A stretch of 64,000 nt of DNA, taken from positions 1,612,001 to 1,676,000 of the forward strand of contig JANTQA010000075.1 in the NCBI GenBank assembly GCA_027625915.1, in the 5' to 3' direction. Every line of letters begins with the position of its first letter. Positions within the stretch are counted from its first letter, which is position 1. Position numbers and translations under genes: made by a program. This stretch comes from Anaeramoeba flamelloides (taxonomy: Eukaryota; Metamonada; Anaeramoebidae). The notes below the pieces were generated by a model, which ran no database searches, was not told where the DNA came from, and saw nothing but the letters and a program-made list of their open reading frames with translations. Positions 49,371 to 62,103 of this stretch are shown here, in pieces.

Positions 49371-52300
49371 TCCAAAAATTGTAATTTTCTTTGGCTTTGG
49401 AAAAGTAATGTAACTAATAAATCTAAAAAATAAAATCTTTTTTACAATCATAAAATTACAAATTTGGTTTTACAATTTAAGTTGATTAGATTATCTCTCA
49501 TTAACATTCTCGTTGATTCAATGATATCATTTTAACCAAATATTTATTTCTCTCTTTTCTCAAATTATTTTTTAAAAAAATTCTCAATGTTTTTGTCAAA
49601 TAATTGTCAAGTCTCCCAGAGTTTTGATATCACGACATTGGAAATAAATGTTATTTCGTGTGTTCTTAAAATTTCAGAAAATCCTTCTTTAACCCAAACC
49701 CTTATAAAATCAAAATGTTTTCAAAACTGTGTTTTTATATTTTAAGGATTATGGTACTTGAAATGGGAAAAAATGATTATTAGTCGCTCTTGGAGTTACA
49801 AATATATCTGTATTGGTAAAAAAGGTCCTGTACCAAAAGGGCTAAAAATGCTTTAATAAAAAATAGAAAGAAATGTTCCAAAATTATCAATTTTGTAAAG
49901 TTCATTTTTTAATTAATCAATCGGAAAAAGACTTTTGATTTCTAAATTTTTTTCTTTTAAAACAAAAAAACAGAATTTTTCTTCCAACCTTAGATAACTT
50001 TTCAAACAAACAACCAGAATGCTGAACAATTTAAAAAAATAACAAACAATTATTATTTTGTTTTCTTTTACTTACTGTTCTCAAAACAACCTAGAGAAAA
50101 GATTTATAAGTGCTTCAATTAAAATGGTGTTTTTTTTTTGTTATCCAAGACCTATACATTAATCGATCAAAGAAACGGACAATCAACTATTAGTAAAAAA
50201 TGGCCCTGATTTCTTTTAGTCTAAGATTTAAAAAGAAACATTAAAAATAAAGTATGCAATGAGAAATTCATCTCAAAAAAAAAAAGTTATTTTTGATAAA
50301 TTTTTTGAAAAATCAAAAAAACAGAAAATTTAATAAAAATTTAGAATTAGATCAATAAGAAAAATTCAAATATGATTAATTCCATCAAAAAACTTCTTAG
50401 TCTCGGAAGATGTATCCAATATATATATCTATATATATATATATATATATATATTATAAATATATAAGTTTTCTATGAGTTTATTGGAAAAATTAGTTAT
50501 TGTTATCAAAATTTCGAAGTTCTTTGAAATCTATATTGGGAGGTATAACCAATGTATCAATACAGATAGTACAACCTTTAAAACCCAAAAAAATTCAGAA
50601 TAAAATCACATTTATTGATAATTTTTTTGTTCACTATAATTCAAATTTTTATGTTTAAATTTTGAAAAATAAACCCCAATTCAAAATTTTTAACACACCA
50701 AAATTCGATTTGTGAAAAAAAAAACTTATTTAATCAATTCTCGAAGATTTACCAAATTAGAACCATTCACTAATTGAAATTTTAACACTTTTTTATAAAT
50801 TACAATACTCACAAAGCAATAAATAAATAATTATCAATACAAATAAATCATGGGTGTGTCAAAAATTTTGGAGAGAGCAAAAAAAAAAAATACATTAGTA
50901 AATTTGTTTAAATTCTATTAGGAATATTGATCGATCAAAGGTTAGATACTACCAACTAATTTTATTTGAGTTCTTCTATTTGGAACAACTTGACTTTAAC
51001 TTAATATCAATGGTTGAAAAAAATTTTTGATCAAACAAAACAAATTACGTAATTCAAACAATGAAATGAAAACAAAAACGAAAAGATAAAAAAATGATTT
51101 TCAGATTTTACAAAAATCAAAATTATCTCCAATTTGAATGAAATTGTATTATTGTGATTGTTTGTAACGTTTTAGCTGTGTCGAAAATTTTGAATTTTAG
51201 TTTATATATGGATAAATAATTCAAAGTTACATCTAAAAAGTAGTTACATCTATAACATTATTTTAATAAACAATAACAAAACCAAGTCTTTAAAAAAATG
51301 TTTTGGTGAAATTATAATAAATCGGGATTTGACTACAAATTCAAGGAAAAAAATAGTTTGGATAGATCCAAATTGAAAAGATTAGGAAGAAACCAAACCT
51401 TCTAATATTTACTTTGGTCGATTTTTTTTTCTCATTCTTGATTTCAACGAGTTTATTTGGGAAATGTAATCTTTCTTGTTTGATTATTCAAAAAGAAAAG
51501 ATTTATTTGAAATAGACATCTTATCGGGTATATTTTGTTGGTTTATTCTTTGATTAATTCAAGGTCCAATAAAACACATTTCTAGATCTAAAACATAATT
51601 TAAGAAAACCAAAAATTTAATCAATAAAAAAAAAATGTTCATAAAATTGAAAAATTAAAGATACAACTCTGGTTTAATTTAGGTTCGTTTTCTTTTCACA
51701 AATTACCTCTAAATGATATTTTTAATTTCAAAGTTTCAATATCCGATGGCAATCAAAAAAACTTTATTTTCAGGAATGTTCTCACAATTAAAAATTGTAA
51801 AAACGGTAAAATGTATGTACTTTCTTAAACAATCAAAAAGTTAATTGTATTATTTTAGTGTTAATAAGAATAATTGCTTGATTGGAAAATATTAATTTTG
51901 TTTTTTTATTTAATAAAAGTACTCAATGGAAGTACTTTTAAAATGTTTCAATTAGTTTAAATAATATTATTTAATGTTTCAATTAATATTAAAAGGGTGT
52001 GTGTAACGTTTTTTTTTGAAAAAACCTCTTGAAAAAAAATTTTTTTTCTGGTTTTTTGATTGTAAATTTTAACTTTTTTTTAAGAATCTTTTTCATCATT
52101 TTTGTTACTTTTTTTAGTTAATTTGTTTCTACATTTTAAATCAATTTTAGCTATCAAACTATTTTCAAGTGGTAGAGTAAAAAGGAACACTTGTGAAATT
52201 TTTTGAATGTATGTGTTAGGCACGGCCATTAAATGTAGAAATCGGTATTTTGTATTTTACAATCTTAAAAATAAAGATTTCAATATTTTTAAGGCATTAA

Positions 52301-52519
52301 ATTGAACTAGAAAAAAAAAAAAAAGACAAATATCTTTGGGTTGTATTTATCAAATCAAGAAATTTTTTGTTTATTTTTCTTTTTTTTCTTTTGTAATTTT
52401 CTTTTTATTAATATTATCGGGAGTCTTGTTATTTGGGTTTTTAATAATTTCTTTTCGTTGATTCAAATTTGATCTGCTTTTTATTAATTTTTCTCTTTTC
52501 TCTTTTTTATAAATTCTTA
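49371..52519. other. Non-coding region upstream of the kinase gene
   Basis: 3.1 kb of AT-rich DNA with an AT dinucleotide run at about 50420-50453. No gene is seen. The left end should hold the kinase promoter and 5' UTR. The right end (52371-52519) may encode the C-terminal tail of the VMA12-like protein if the frame break there is an error. Confidence 0.55.
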
Positions 52520-52954
52520 TCAAAAAATAGAGACTTCGATTACCAATACACAAACTGCAGCAATGGTTGCCCAAACATAAGGAAGCACTTTGCTGTCACT
52601 AAAGTATTTGCCAACGAATGCAACCACAAAAAACACAGCGATGATTGTGATCCCAGAATCAACACCAATGCCTATTTCTCCCAAAATGGAGCCATAGCTT
52701 TCGCGCTTTGAGTATTTGTTTTTGGAACGGTTGAATGGAAGATCTTTCACCATTTTGGCATATTCACGGTCTTCGTTTGCTCTTCTCAATTTGTCCAATC
52801 GCTTCTGTAATTCTGGGTTCTTTGGTTTTACTGTCGGTGGTGGGACATATATTTTAGAATCCTGTAAAAGTTGGTGAACATACTGGAATGGTGGCAAGTT
52901 CTTTGGGTTGATCGTTGCTAAGTTTTTTAAGTGTTGAAGACAAACTTTGGACAT
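52520..52954 (-). CDS. VMA12/TMEM199-like V-ATPase assembly factor
   Basis: This 144-residue ER membrane protein of the Vma12/TMEM199 family helps assemble the V-ATPase Vo sector. The cytosolic N-terminal part ends in the family signature (VPPPTVKPKNPELQKRLDKL, then REYAKMV). It is followed by GEIGIGVDSGITIIAVFFVV (membrane segment 1) and a second segment (YVWATIAAVCVLVIEV). The frame stops immediately after the second segment at a T6 run. One extra T would extend it through a Lys/Asn-rich cytosolic tail of about 50 residues to 52371. Human TMEM199 has a short tail here, so the stop may be real. It is divergent from the FHA gene, with 593 bp between the start codons. Confidence 0.82.
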   Translation of the reverse strand: MSKVCLQHLKNLATINPKNLPPFQYVHQLLQDSKIYVPPPTVKPKNPELQKRLDKLRRANEDREYAKMVKDLPFNRSKNKYSKRESYGSILGEIGIGVDSGITIIAVFFVVAFVGKYFSDSKVLPYVWATIAAVCVLVIEVSIF

Positions 52955-53547
52955 CAGAATAAAGAATATATTTGCTTTTTCTTAAATTTGCTAAAAGTAT
53001 CATCATTTTGGTTTTCCAGATATTGAATCGATGAAAGCATGTGTGGTGTTATTATGAATTTGGTTTCCATGGTTTACAGTTGCCTGTTTGTTTTATTGTT
53101 ATTTTACTTTTGTATTTTTGGTATAGGACAACTTGAAATTATAGACAAACTTTTAAACAAAAATCAAATATTTGTTCAAAATTAAAAAAAAGATAAACAA
53201 ATTTTTTATTGGAAAGAAAGAAAAAAAATGAAAACTATTTGACTATTTTTCTATTTCATTTGAGGCAATCAAAGATGAAAAAAAAAGAGATAAAATGATC
53301 TAAAAAAAATCAAATCTGGTTCTTTGGTTTTCATTTTATTTACCCAGTATGGAGATAATAATAGAAATAATTTTGGTCTATTGATCTCTTTTTTTTTCAT
53401 TTTTTCATTTTTTATCAAACAGCTCCTTTCTCTGTTCTTCCAATCTTTTTTAAAATTTGAATATTTATTCTTTTTTTATTGAGTTTCTTCATTTTTTTTT
53501 TTTATTCAAAAAAGAGAACAATCACCAAAAAGAAATAAAGAGCGATA
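52955..53547. promoter_or_regulatory. Divergent intergenic region, VMA12-like / FHA
   Basis: A 593 bp spacer between two divergent start codons. It is A/T-rich, with pyrimidine runs before the FHA ATG. A shared promoter is inferred from spacing only; no specific motif is assignable. Confidence 0.3.
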
Positions 53548-54470
53548 ATGACAACGCAATTTTCAGATTATGAAGAAAAAAACGAGATCCTTCTTTCAAA
53601 AAATGAACATGTGTTATACCTTCTTTTCCCACAAGGCACAGAAACCAAGATGCTGTGTGAGTCAGAAAGCATTTCACAAGACACAGAAACCGATTGTATT
53701 CTTTTGGATCTCAAAAAATTAACAGATGGTGTCAAAATAGGAAGGTCAAAGAAGGCCAGATACTTTGATTACTCTTCAAGCAGGAGATTGTCTGTCGAAA
53801 TTGAATCACAGAAAGCAACAGTGTGCACGGTGGCCATGTTTTGTCCAAGGACTGTTTCGAGAAACCACATAAAAATGTTTAAACAAGAGAAAAGCTTTTA
53901 TGTCAACAATTTGTCAAGCCACGGAAGTGTATGTATTTGCCGTGAAAACAATGATTTGATGAAAATGGTTGTTCCTGGCGAAACGTTTGAAATCAAACAC
54001 AACGACACCTTTTGGATTGGCACTTCAACGAGTTGCTTTGCAAAAACAGCAGCAACGTGTTTTAAAATCGGTATCGAAATGTTTCCTGATATGTTTGAAA
54101 CCCAATTAGAGGAAACACAAAACCTATCTCTCCTTGATTCGTTAAACAACAAAAAAGAAAATGACAAGGAATTAATTATTGAAGAAACAGATGAAATCAA
54201 CAAAAACCAAAAACAAAAAAAAGGAAAAAACAGGTATCGAGCAAATTGGGAAAACAAGTTCTGTTCTTGACATTTTAATTGACGATGAGTCAAAAAGATC
54301 TCAAAAGTCTGAAAAAAATATTCATTACTTCAAATTTAAATTCTCAAAATTCAACTCTAAACACCAAGATCATGACAAAAACTGAAATTACACCCTCTTT
54401 AACAAATGAGGGCGTTGATGAATTGTTAAACCGTGCTTTAGGTAAATCCAATCTTGATGAAAAAAATTAA
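53548..54470 (+). CDS. FHA-domain protein (frame breaks in the tail)
   Basis: The FHA phosphothreonine-binding domain lies at residues about 65-185: IGRSKKA (the loop Arg), TVSRNHIKM (Ser-X-X-His), YVNNLSSHGS (the Asn/Gly loop) and HNDTFWIG. Beyond about residue 215 the first frame reaches a stop at 54270. The next frame (EQIGKTSSVLDILIDD) and then a third (SLTNEGVDELLNRALG) each carry a clearly protein-like tail, ending at 54470. Both changes are +1 and fall at or near A runs (about 54215-54222 and 54313-54320). Extra As in the sequence are the simplest cause, giving a product of about 305 residues. The biological partner is unknown; FHA domains read phosphothreonine in kinase cascades. Confidence 0.85.
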
Positions 54471-57291
54471 ATTTTATTTTGATTTTTTATATTTTATTTT
54501 TAATATCATTAAAATTACTTGATTATTTATCAATTTTTATTCGTATTGGGTCTATTTTAAATTTCATGAATAAAATTAATTTAACTTTGCAGATCTCAAA
54601 AATTTCAAAAATGGTAAATTTTTAAAAAGATATGATTCAAAAAAGTTTCTAATTTATAAATATTTTGATATTTTTTTAATAATTTTTGAACCAAAAGAAT
54701 TACATTTTGGAAAAGACAAATCCAATATTATATACTTAACAGACATATAAATGGAACAAAATTTTAATGTGGTTTTACGAAAAACATAACTATTAAAAGA
54801 TGAAAGTTAAAATTTAAACTCTTACATTTGTTGAACCTTATATTTTGAATTTCACCTTTTAGAGTTTGGACTAAAATCCTTTACTTAAATCTTCTTTTTT
54901 TTTTTTTTAAAAAAAAGACAAATGAAAATTTTGTTGAATTTATTTCTCAATTAAGAGTATTATTAGAGATTTAAAACTTTATTAATCCCTTTTTTTTATT
55001 TATTTTTGAACAGAATCAATCAAAAATTAGTTCAAATGAATTTTTTATTGAACATTTTTTTGTTCTTCATTAAATTTTCAAGTCTGATATTTATGCAACA
55101 AAATATAGTTTTAATCTTGAAAAAAGAAATTTAAAATTTGATGATTCAAAAATGATAATAAAATAAAATAAAAAATGAAAGATTAGTAAAAGAAAATTTT
55201 TCTGTTTCTTACACTCTTTAAGTGGAAAAATGCTTTTTATTTTTTTTTTTTATTAAGAAAAAAATTGAAACTTTTTTTCTCTTCAAATAAAATCAATCAG
55301 CTTATAAAAGACATTTAAAAAAAAAAAAAAAATGAATTTCAAAAGGTTCAGGTTAATTACCACCATTTGTTTGTGGATCAATGATGATGGGTTGGGGTGG
55401 GTACTGTTAGTTTTGTATTGTAATTAGAAGGATGAAAGTGTGTATTTTTTTTTTTTTTTTTTGGTAAAATAATTTAAGTGTTAAGTCCTTACAGTGAAAA
55501 ATAAAATTATTAAATAGAAGAAAAAAAATGTATTTTTAATGAGCGCCTAATACCGATCAAAAACTAACCAACATGTGATGTAAAATAGATCTGAAAAAAT
55601 CAACAATCAAAAAAGATGATATTTTTCGAAAAATAAGTCAAAGGGTGACACTTAATTTCTAATTTGGATGGTTGTGATTTATCATTTTGAAAGCAACTTT
55701 TATTGATTTCGTAGTTCGTTCTTGTGTGCTTTTTGAGATATCAAATAATTTTTTTTTTTCCTTTTTTTATATACTCAAATAAGATATTATTTTATCAAGA
55801 ATCTTGCAAAATTGTTACTTTGTCAAATATCGAGAGTTACAACAGTACCATAAATTAGATTAAATCAAATTTAATCATGATTGTATACTTAAAGAAAACA
55901 ATTTTTTTTTTTAATTGAAGAAATTTAAGCGTTTGGAAATTTAAAATAAGTAACAGTGATTTTTTTTTTATTTTAGATTTTTTTATGATTTTCAACTGTT
56001 TTTTTTTGAATTGAATTTTTTTCTAATAGATTCTCTCAAATTTTTTATCTGTTATTTGGGTTTTGTTAATCAAAGAAGGGATAGTTTGACGATACCCTTT
56101 TGGTTCTCAAGTCATTCCTTGAGTATGTGGTCAATACACCGGGAATGACTAGGACCTTAAGGAATTTTTTGAGTTTTTTTGATTAACCTACAAGAATTTT
56201 TATCCAATTTTTCCTATATTTTTACGTTTTCAATCTTGAATGGTATATAAAGATGCTTTTGAAAAAAAAAAAAATGGCATTTTCTTTGTTTAACAATTTG
56301 TAATTCTCAAATTAATGGTTTAAAAAAAACAAAAAAATTACTACTCAAAAAAAATTTTTTATAAATGTTGATCTTATTATTATTTTGAAAAGCAAAAATC
56401 AATAAAAAGTTTAATAATTAAAATAAATTTCAAAAAAATGACAATATCATAAAAAAATCTAAAGAATTTGCTTCAATCTTTTTTTTAATTTTGTAAGGTT
56501 ACTTCAACAACAAAACAAGTGAAATATTTAAAATAATTTTATAAATTTAGATGGGTAAATTGAAAAAAAAATCAAAATTTCGGTCAAATCTAAAAAAAAA
56601 ATCCAGTTAAATGTAATTTCCACCATTAATTGGTTTGAAAATTAAGCTCTTGGGTTTCTTTAATATCACAATAGTGGACTATTTTTCTGAATCAGAATAA
56701 AAATTTTTCATTATTCAATTGAAAATTGATTTTATTGGTATTTGGTTCCCTTAAAAATATAAATAAAAAAATTGATTCACAAAAACATTCTTCAACACAA
56801 ATAAACAATGATTTCTAACAACAACAGATCGTTTTTAATAATTTTGGAACCCCTTATATTTCACAAAATACACAAGCTTTTCGACCAATATAAAATTTTT
56901 TACTTCAAATTAAAATAAAAAACCCAGAGTAATTAAAATAAAAAGAAAGGAATTCTTCGTTTTGTACTTATTTATTGTTTTTTGAAACATTTTTGGTCTT
57001 TTTTGGAAATGAGATCATAATAATTTTTAATAAAAAACAATAAAGAAAAAAGAATGTTTTTATTACGATTTTAGAAAAAATTTGGAAGCAATTTTTTTTT
57101 TCCAAATTAAAAAAAATAACCAAAAGAAAAGTCAATTTGAGAACTTTCGATTTGTTTTGGGATTATTGCAAAAAATGGAGGTGACAAATTCAGATTATTT
57201 AATTGAGATTCAACTAATTTATAAATTAATTGTTAACGGAAATTTTTCATTTTTTTATTATTTAACTTTATTAAAAAGCATTCATTATAAA
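54471..57291. other. Non-coding region upstream of alpha-tubulin
   Basis: AT-rich DNA containing one structured foldback (56065-56187). The last 210 bp are open in frame with tubulin but are low in complexity and taken as 5' UTR. No other gene is seen. Confidence 0.55.
56065..56187. mobile_element. Small foldback with a GC-richer inner hairpin
   Basis: The outer arms GTTAATCAAA / TTTGATTAAC are perfect (56065-56074 and 56178-56187). Inside, GGTTCTCAAGTCATTCC pairs with GGAATGACTAGGACC (AGTCATTCC 56110-56118 with GGAATGACT 56142-56150) around a 23-base loop. Base composition is unlike the surroundings. It could be a MITE or a structured RNA gene; it does not fit a tRNA. Confidence 0.5.
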
Positions 57292-58900
57292 ATGCCTCGA
57301 GAAGTTGTTTCAGTTCACTTAGGACAAGCAGGATGCCAAATCGGTACCTCCTGTTGGGAACTTTACTGTTTAGAACACGAAATTGATCCAGATGGTATGA
57401 TGCCTTCTGACGAAACCATTGGATCTGAAAATGATGCATTCAACACCTTTTTCAGCGAAACAAGTGCCGGCCAGCATGTTCCAAGAGCTGTCTTTTTCGA
57501 TCTCGAACCTTCAGTTATTGATGACATCAAAGAAGGAAAATACAAAAAATTATTTCACCCAGACTACATGCTTACAGGAAAAGAAGACGGTGCCAATAAC
57601 TACGCTAGAGGACATTATACAGTTGGTAAAGAAATGATCGATGGATGCCTGGACAAATTAAGGAAAATTGTTGAAAATTGTTCATCCGTTCAAGGTTTCA
57701 TGGCCTTTAACTCACTTGGTGGTGGTACTGGATCTGGATTTGGTTCTCTTTTACACGAAAGACTTTCAGATCTCTTTGCCAAAAAATGCAAGGTGTGTTT
57801 TTTTTCTTCTTTTTTTCTACTTTTTTTTTTTATTTATTTTTTTTTTTTATTTTTTTTTGTTTTTTTCTTTTTGCATTAATTCTTTTTTGATTTATTTTAA
57901 TTCTTTATTTATTTATTTTTTTTTTGCATTAATTCTTTTTAATTTTTAAACTTTTCTTTTTTAATTTTTAAAACTTTACAAACTTTTAATTTAATTTTTT
58001 TTTTATTTTATTTTTTTTTTTTGCAAAAATAATTTTTCTCTTGTAAAATAGTTTGATTTTTGTGTTTACCCCGCACCACAAGTATCAACTGCTGTTGTTG
58101 AACCATATAATGCAGTCTTATCTACCCACGCTATGATGAATCATAACGATGTCACATTTATTGTAGATAACGAAGCTATTTATGACATTTGTAAAAAAAG
58201 ACTTAACATCGAAAGGCCATCATACGTTAACTTGAATAGATTGGTTGCACAAATCATTTCTTCGTTAACCGCCTCACTTCGATTTGAAGGACAATTAAAT
58301 GTTGATCTTAATGAATTTCAAACAAATCTTGTCCCATATCCAAGAATTCATTTCCCACTCTGTTCATACTCCCCAGTTATCCCATCGTCCAAGGTCAGCC
58401 ACGAAGCAATGACTGTTTCCCAATTAACCAACTCTGTATTTGAGTCAAGCAATGTGATGGTCAAAGTAGACCCAAGAAACGGAAAATACATGGCTTGTAC
58501 TATGCTATACAGAGGAGACGTCATCCCAAAAGACACAACCAAGGCTATTGAAACAATCAAAAACAACAACACTGTTTCATTTGTTGATTGGTCACCAACT
58601 GGATTCAAGGTTGGTGTCAACAAGCAACCACCAACTGTTGTTCCAGGTGGAGACCTTGGTAAAGTATCCAGAGCACTCTGTATGTTGGCTGCTACCACAT
58701 CTGTAGGCGAAGCATGGAGTGGTATTAACTCTAAATTCGATCTCATGTTCGCTAAGAGAGCATTCGTTCATTGGTATGTTGGTGAAGGTATGGAAGAAGC
58801 TGAATTCACAGAAGCTAGAGACGATCTTGCAGCACTTGAAGTAGATTACCAAGAAGCTGGTACAGATACACAAGATCTTGAAGAAGATGAAGAAATTTAA
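57292..58900 (+). CDS. Alpha-tubulin, two exons
   Basis: Exons are 57292-57792 and 58052-58900 (intron 259 bp, T-rich, GTGTGT...AATAG, phase 0), giving 449 residues. The GTP-binding [12 protein letters not shown], the catalytic Glu in [10 protein letters not shown], and [15 protein letters not shown] are all present. The join [12 protein letters not shown] matches human KSK/LEFSIYPAP. The ATG at 57292 gives MPREVV, one residue longer than MREC. The luminal-loop Lys40 position is Glu (SDETIG), so the standard acetylation site is missing. The C-terminus is acidic and ends EEDEEI instead of EY, so the usual detyrosination cycle cannot apply. It is more diverged than most alpha-tubulins. Confidence 0.97.
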
Positions 58901-61268
58901 AAAATTTCACTTCAATTTCTGAATTTTAACTTTAATTTCTCTTTTCTATCACTCACTTTGAATTTTAATTGACCAATTTTCTTTCTCAATTAATACTTTT
59001 TTTATTTTTCGATCAAAGTTTCTTTAAAAATTAATTGAATAATTTATTTCATCGTTATTTTTAACTTTCTTCTTCCTCAAAAAGAAGATTATTTTCTCGA
59101 TGTTACCAATAATTATCCTTTAATTTTTATCCAGCAAGAATAAAAATTTCACCAGATACTTTTATTATTTTTATTTGTTAATTTTTGAATGTGATATTTT
59201 TTTCTTTATGTGTTTTTTCAATATTTAAAATTTTTTAGCTTTTTATTTTTTTTAACAAAACACAGTTTTGTTACTTAAGAATAAGGATTATTCATATTTT
59301 TTGCTCTAGATGATTGAAATACAATATTCTTTATCTTAAGAAATGATTTCAAAGATTCCCACATAAAGAAAGTCAAAATATTAGAAATTTTCGGATTTTT
59401 GGGGTTTGGAATAAAATTAAAAAAAATTTTTCAAGAGAAAAAATTTTAATAAATTTTAGAACAAAACAAGGAAAAATTTAAAATCATTTTTTTTATGAAA
59501 TTACTTTTGATTCTGTTCAAATTATTATTTTGTAAATCGATACTCTGTAAGTTAAATATCTAACAATCTGAATCATTTGGAGATAACTTAAACATTCAGA
59601 ATTTGATTTTTGAACCAAGTTAATGAAAAATTCAAATATATTTAGTAAAAATGGTTTTAACAAAATTATGAACTTTTAACAAGATTAATTTATTCAATAT
59701 TCTTTTTGGTAAACAGAATCTTGAGAGTCAAACAATTAATATAGGTATTAACAATGTGTTTTGAATAACTCTTATTTGTAAATAATTAATTTTTTTATAA
59801 TTTCTTTTTCAAAAAAATTTATTCTTTATACCTAACTAGTGAAAAATATTCTACAAATAAAAATTTTAAAATATATATTATCAACATAATATTATTTTAT
59901 TTAAAAGAAGAAAAATTTTTCAACTAAATAATTATTTTTTCTATTTTTTTTTTTTTTTTTTACATTAGTAACACCATCATAAATACATATAAAACCTATT
60001 GACATAACCCAATAATTAATTTAATATTATTTTTTTTTTACTATCGATACATATAAGTATATATCAATAAAAGTAAAGATATCCATGTTAATTAAAAAAT
60101 TGATAGCTAAATAATTGATATTAACAAAAAAGTGGATTAAAGAGATATTAGAAACAATTAAAAAAATCTTAAAAAAAAGTAAAAGAAATAGTGATCAATA
60201 ATATTCTATCTAAAAGAGAACAAAATTATTTATCAATTTTATATTTGTGAAGATACAATTTTTTACATTTTGTGAATATTTCACAAAAATTCATGTAAAC
60301 TTTAAATGAAGAAATTGCAATTCTGAAATTGAATAATTTTTGTTTTATTATTCTGACAAATTAATAAAAAATTTTTTAAATATAATACTCATTTTTATTT
60401 GAATTGAACTCTTTTCCGACCAAATATGTCCAATTTATTGAAGAAATAAACATTTTCTATAATTTTCACCCCAAATTCTTTACAAAATATATTTTTAATT
60501 TATAGATCTGATTTTTTTGTTTAGTTTTATTACTTTTTACTCATTTTATTTTGATTTTTTTCTTCTTTTAAATTTTTAATTTTTTTTTTCTCATTGTTTT
60601 TATTTTTTAGGAAAAAATAAAATTTTTTTAAAAAAAAAATATTTTTAACCCCTGGTAAACTTCAAGGAAAGTGAGTTTTTGTTAATCCTTTATAAAATTA
60701 ATTCATTTACTCACAAAAATTCTTATTTTCAAGAATTTTCATTTTTCAAAGAAATTGCGATATTGTAAATCAAGAAAATTCAACCCAAGGTTCCAATTTT
60801 ATTGGCATTATACTCTTTTTGGAAATTTATTGTTTCCTTGTGTATTTCTTTGTTGAATATCAACTTTCATCCGAAGTTTATAATTTCTCTTATTTATTAA
60901 TAATTTTATGTAAATTGATTAATAAAAACAATTGAATATTTCATTTTTAGCTGGGCCACTTTGAGTGAAATCGAGTTTAGAACTCAATAGATAATAAGGT
61001 ATCTTTTCCAAAAATCATATTGGTGGCAATAAGATTTTTTCAAATGTTTTCATAAAAAATTTTTTTCAACCGTCTGCCCAGGTTTATCAGATGTTTTCAA
61101 GGAATTTAAAAATTTATTTTTGAGGTTTGTTTTGATAAATAATAACATGAATTTATTTGAAAAACACAAAATGGAACAATTATTGAAAGTGGGTTTTATA
61201 ATCGTACTACCAATTTTGAAACAAATTAATTTTTATTTTTTTTTATTTTTGTGAATAAATAAAAAAAA
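58901..61268. other. Non-coding region
   Basis: AT-rich, with homopolymers and no supported gene. A GC-richer patch at 60950-61090 has no long frame and no recognisable structure. Confidence 0.55.
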
Positions 61269-61763
61269 ATATAGTATTTAAAAAAATACTAGAAATGAAA
61301 AAAATCCCAGAAAAGATTTTTGATTGGGAATATTAGGAAAATTGATCTGTAATTTCTTTTATTTTTAATAAAATACTATTTAGAAAAAACCAAAATTTCT
61401 ACTAGCCTAGTAATAAATTTACCTAAAGTTCATTAAAGTAATGTTGTCTCTAGAATACTCAAGTAATTGTATGAAAGCATAAAGTAGATCAACTTTTTTT
61501 GGGTTAAACAATCAATTTTTCGAGAGTTTGGAAAATCATAATTTTTATTCACGTTTTTATGATTGATTGAATTGTGTTTTGAATAAATGTAATTTCATTA
61601 GTCATCATTCTAATAAGTGAGTGAGTTATAATTTTTAAAAGTTTGATTCATAAAAAAATTTTTGATATTAAATAAACGAAATTACACATCAATTTTCCTA
61701 ATATTCACAATTAAAAATCTTTTATAGGTTTTATTTCAGGCCAGGTATTTTTTTACTACTTTA
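61269..61763. mobile_element. Inverted-repeat (MITE-like) element, copy 2
   Basis: It matches the element at 4440-5267 along its length, from TATAGTATTT at the left through 'tgattgattgaat' and 'cctaatattcacaattaaaa' to the right end near 61763. It lacks the 310 bp insert. Divergence is considerable and the right end is poorly preserved. No clear target duplication. Confidence 0.7.
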
Positions 61764-62103
61764 CTTTTGAAATAAATAAAAAAAAGAGAGAAGTAGAGAG
61801 AAAGAAAAAGTGCAATAAAATCAAAGAAGAGAAAGTGGAAAATAATAAAAAACAGTAAAAAATGAAACTTAAATAATTGGAATTTACTTTTAAATTTATT
61901 TTAATATGATATTTGTTCTTAAAATTATTTTTTTAAAAATAAAAATTAATGTGTTTCTTGTGAATTAACAAAAAGAAAAAGAATATATTTTATTTTATTT
62001 TTTTTTTTAATTTTTCGATTTGTTTAAAAATGATTGATAATTTGCGAATTGAAAATAAAAATTTCCAAATATTGAAAATCAAAATATCTGTTTTCAATTT
62101 GAT

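Noticed and set aside
56065-56187. Reading the foldback as a tRNA
   Set aside because: The stems do not fit a cloverleaf and there is no B box; kept only as a foldback or RNA candidate.
58348-58873. Minus-strand frames over tubulin exon 2
   Set aside because: Antisense shadows of a strongly conserved gene.
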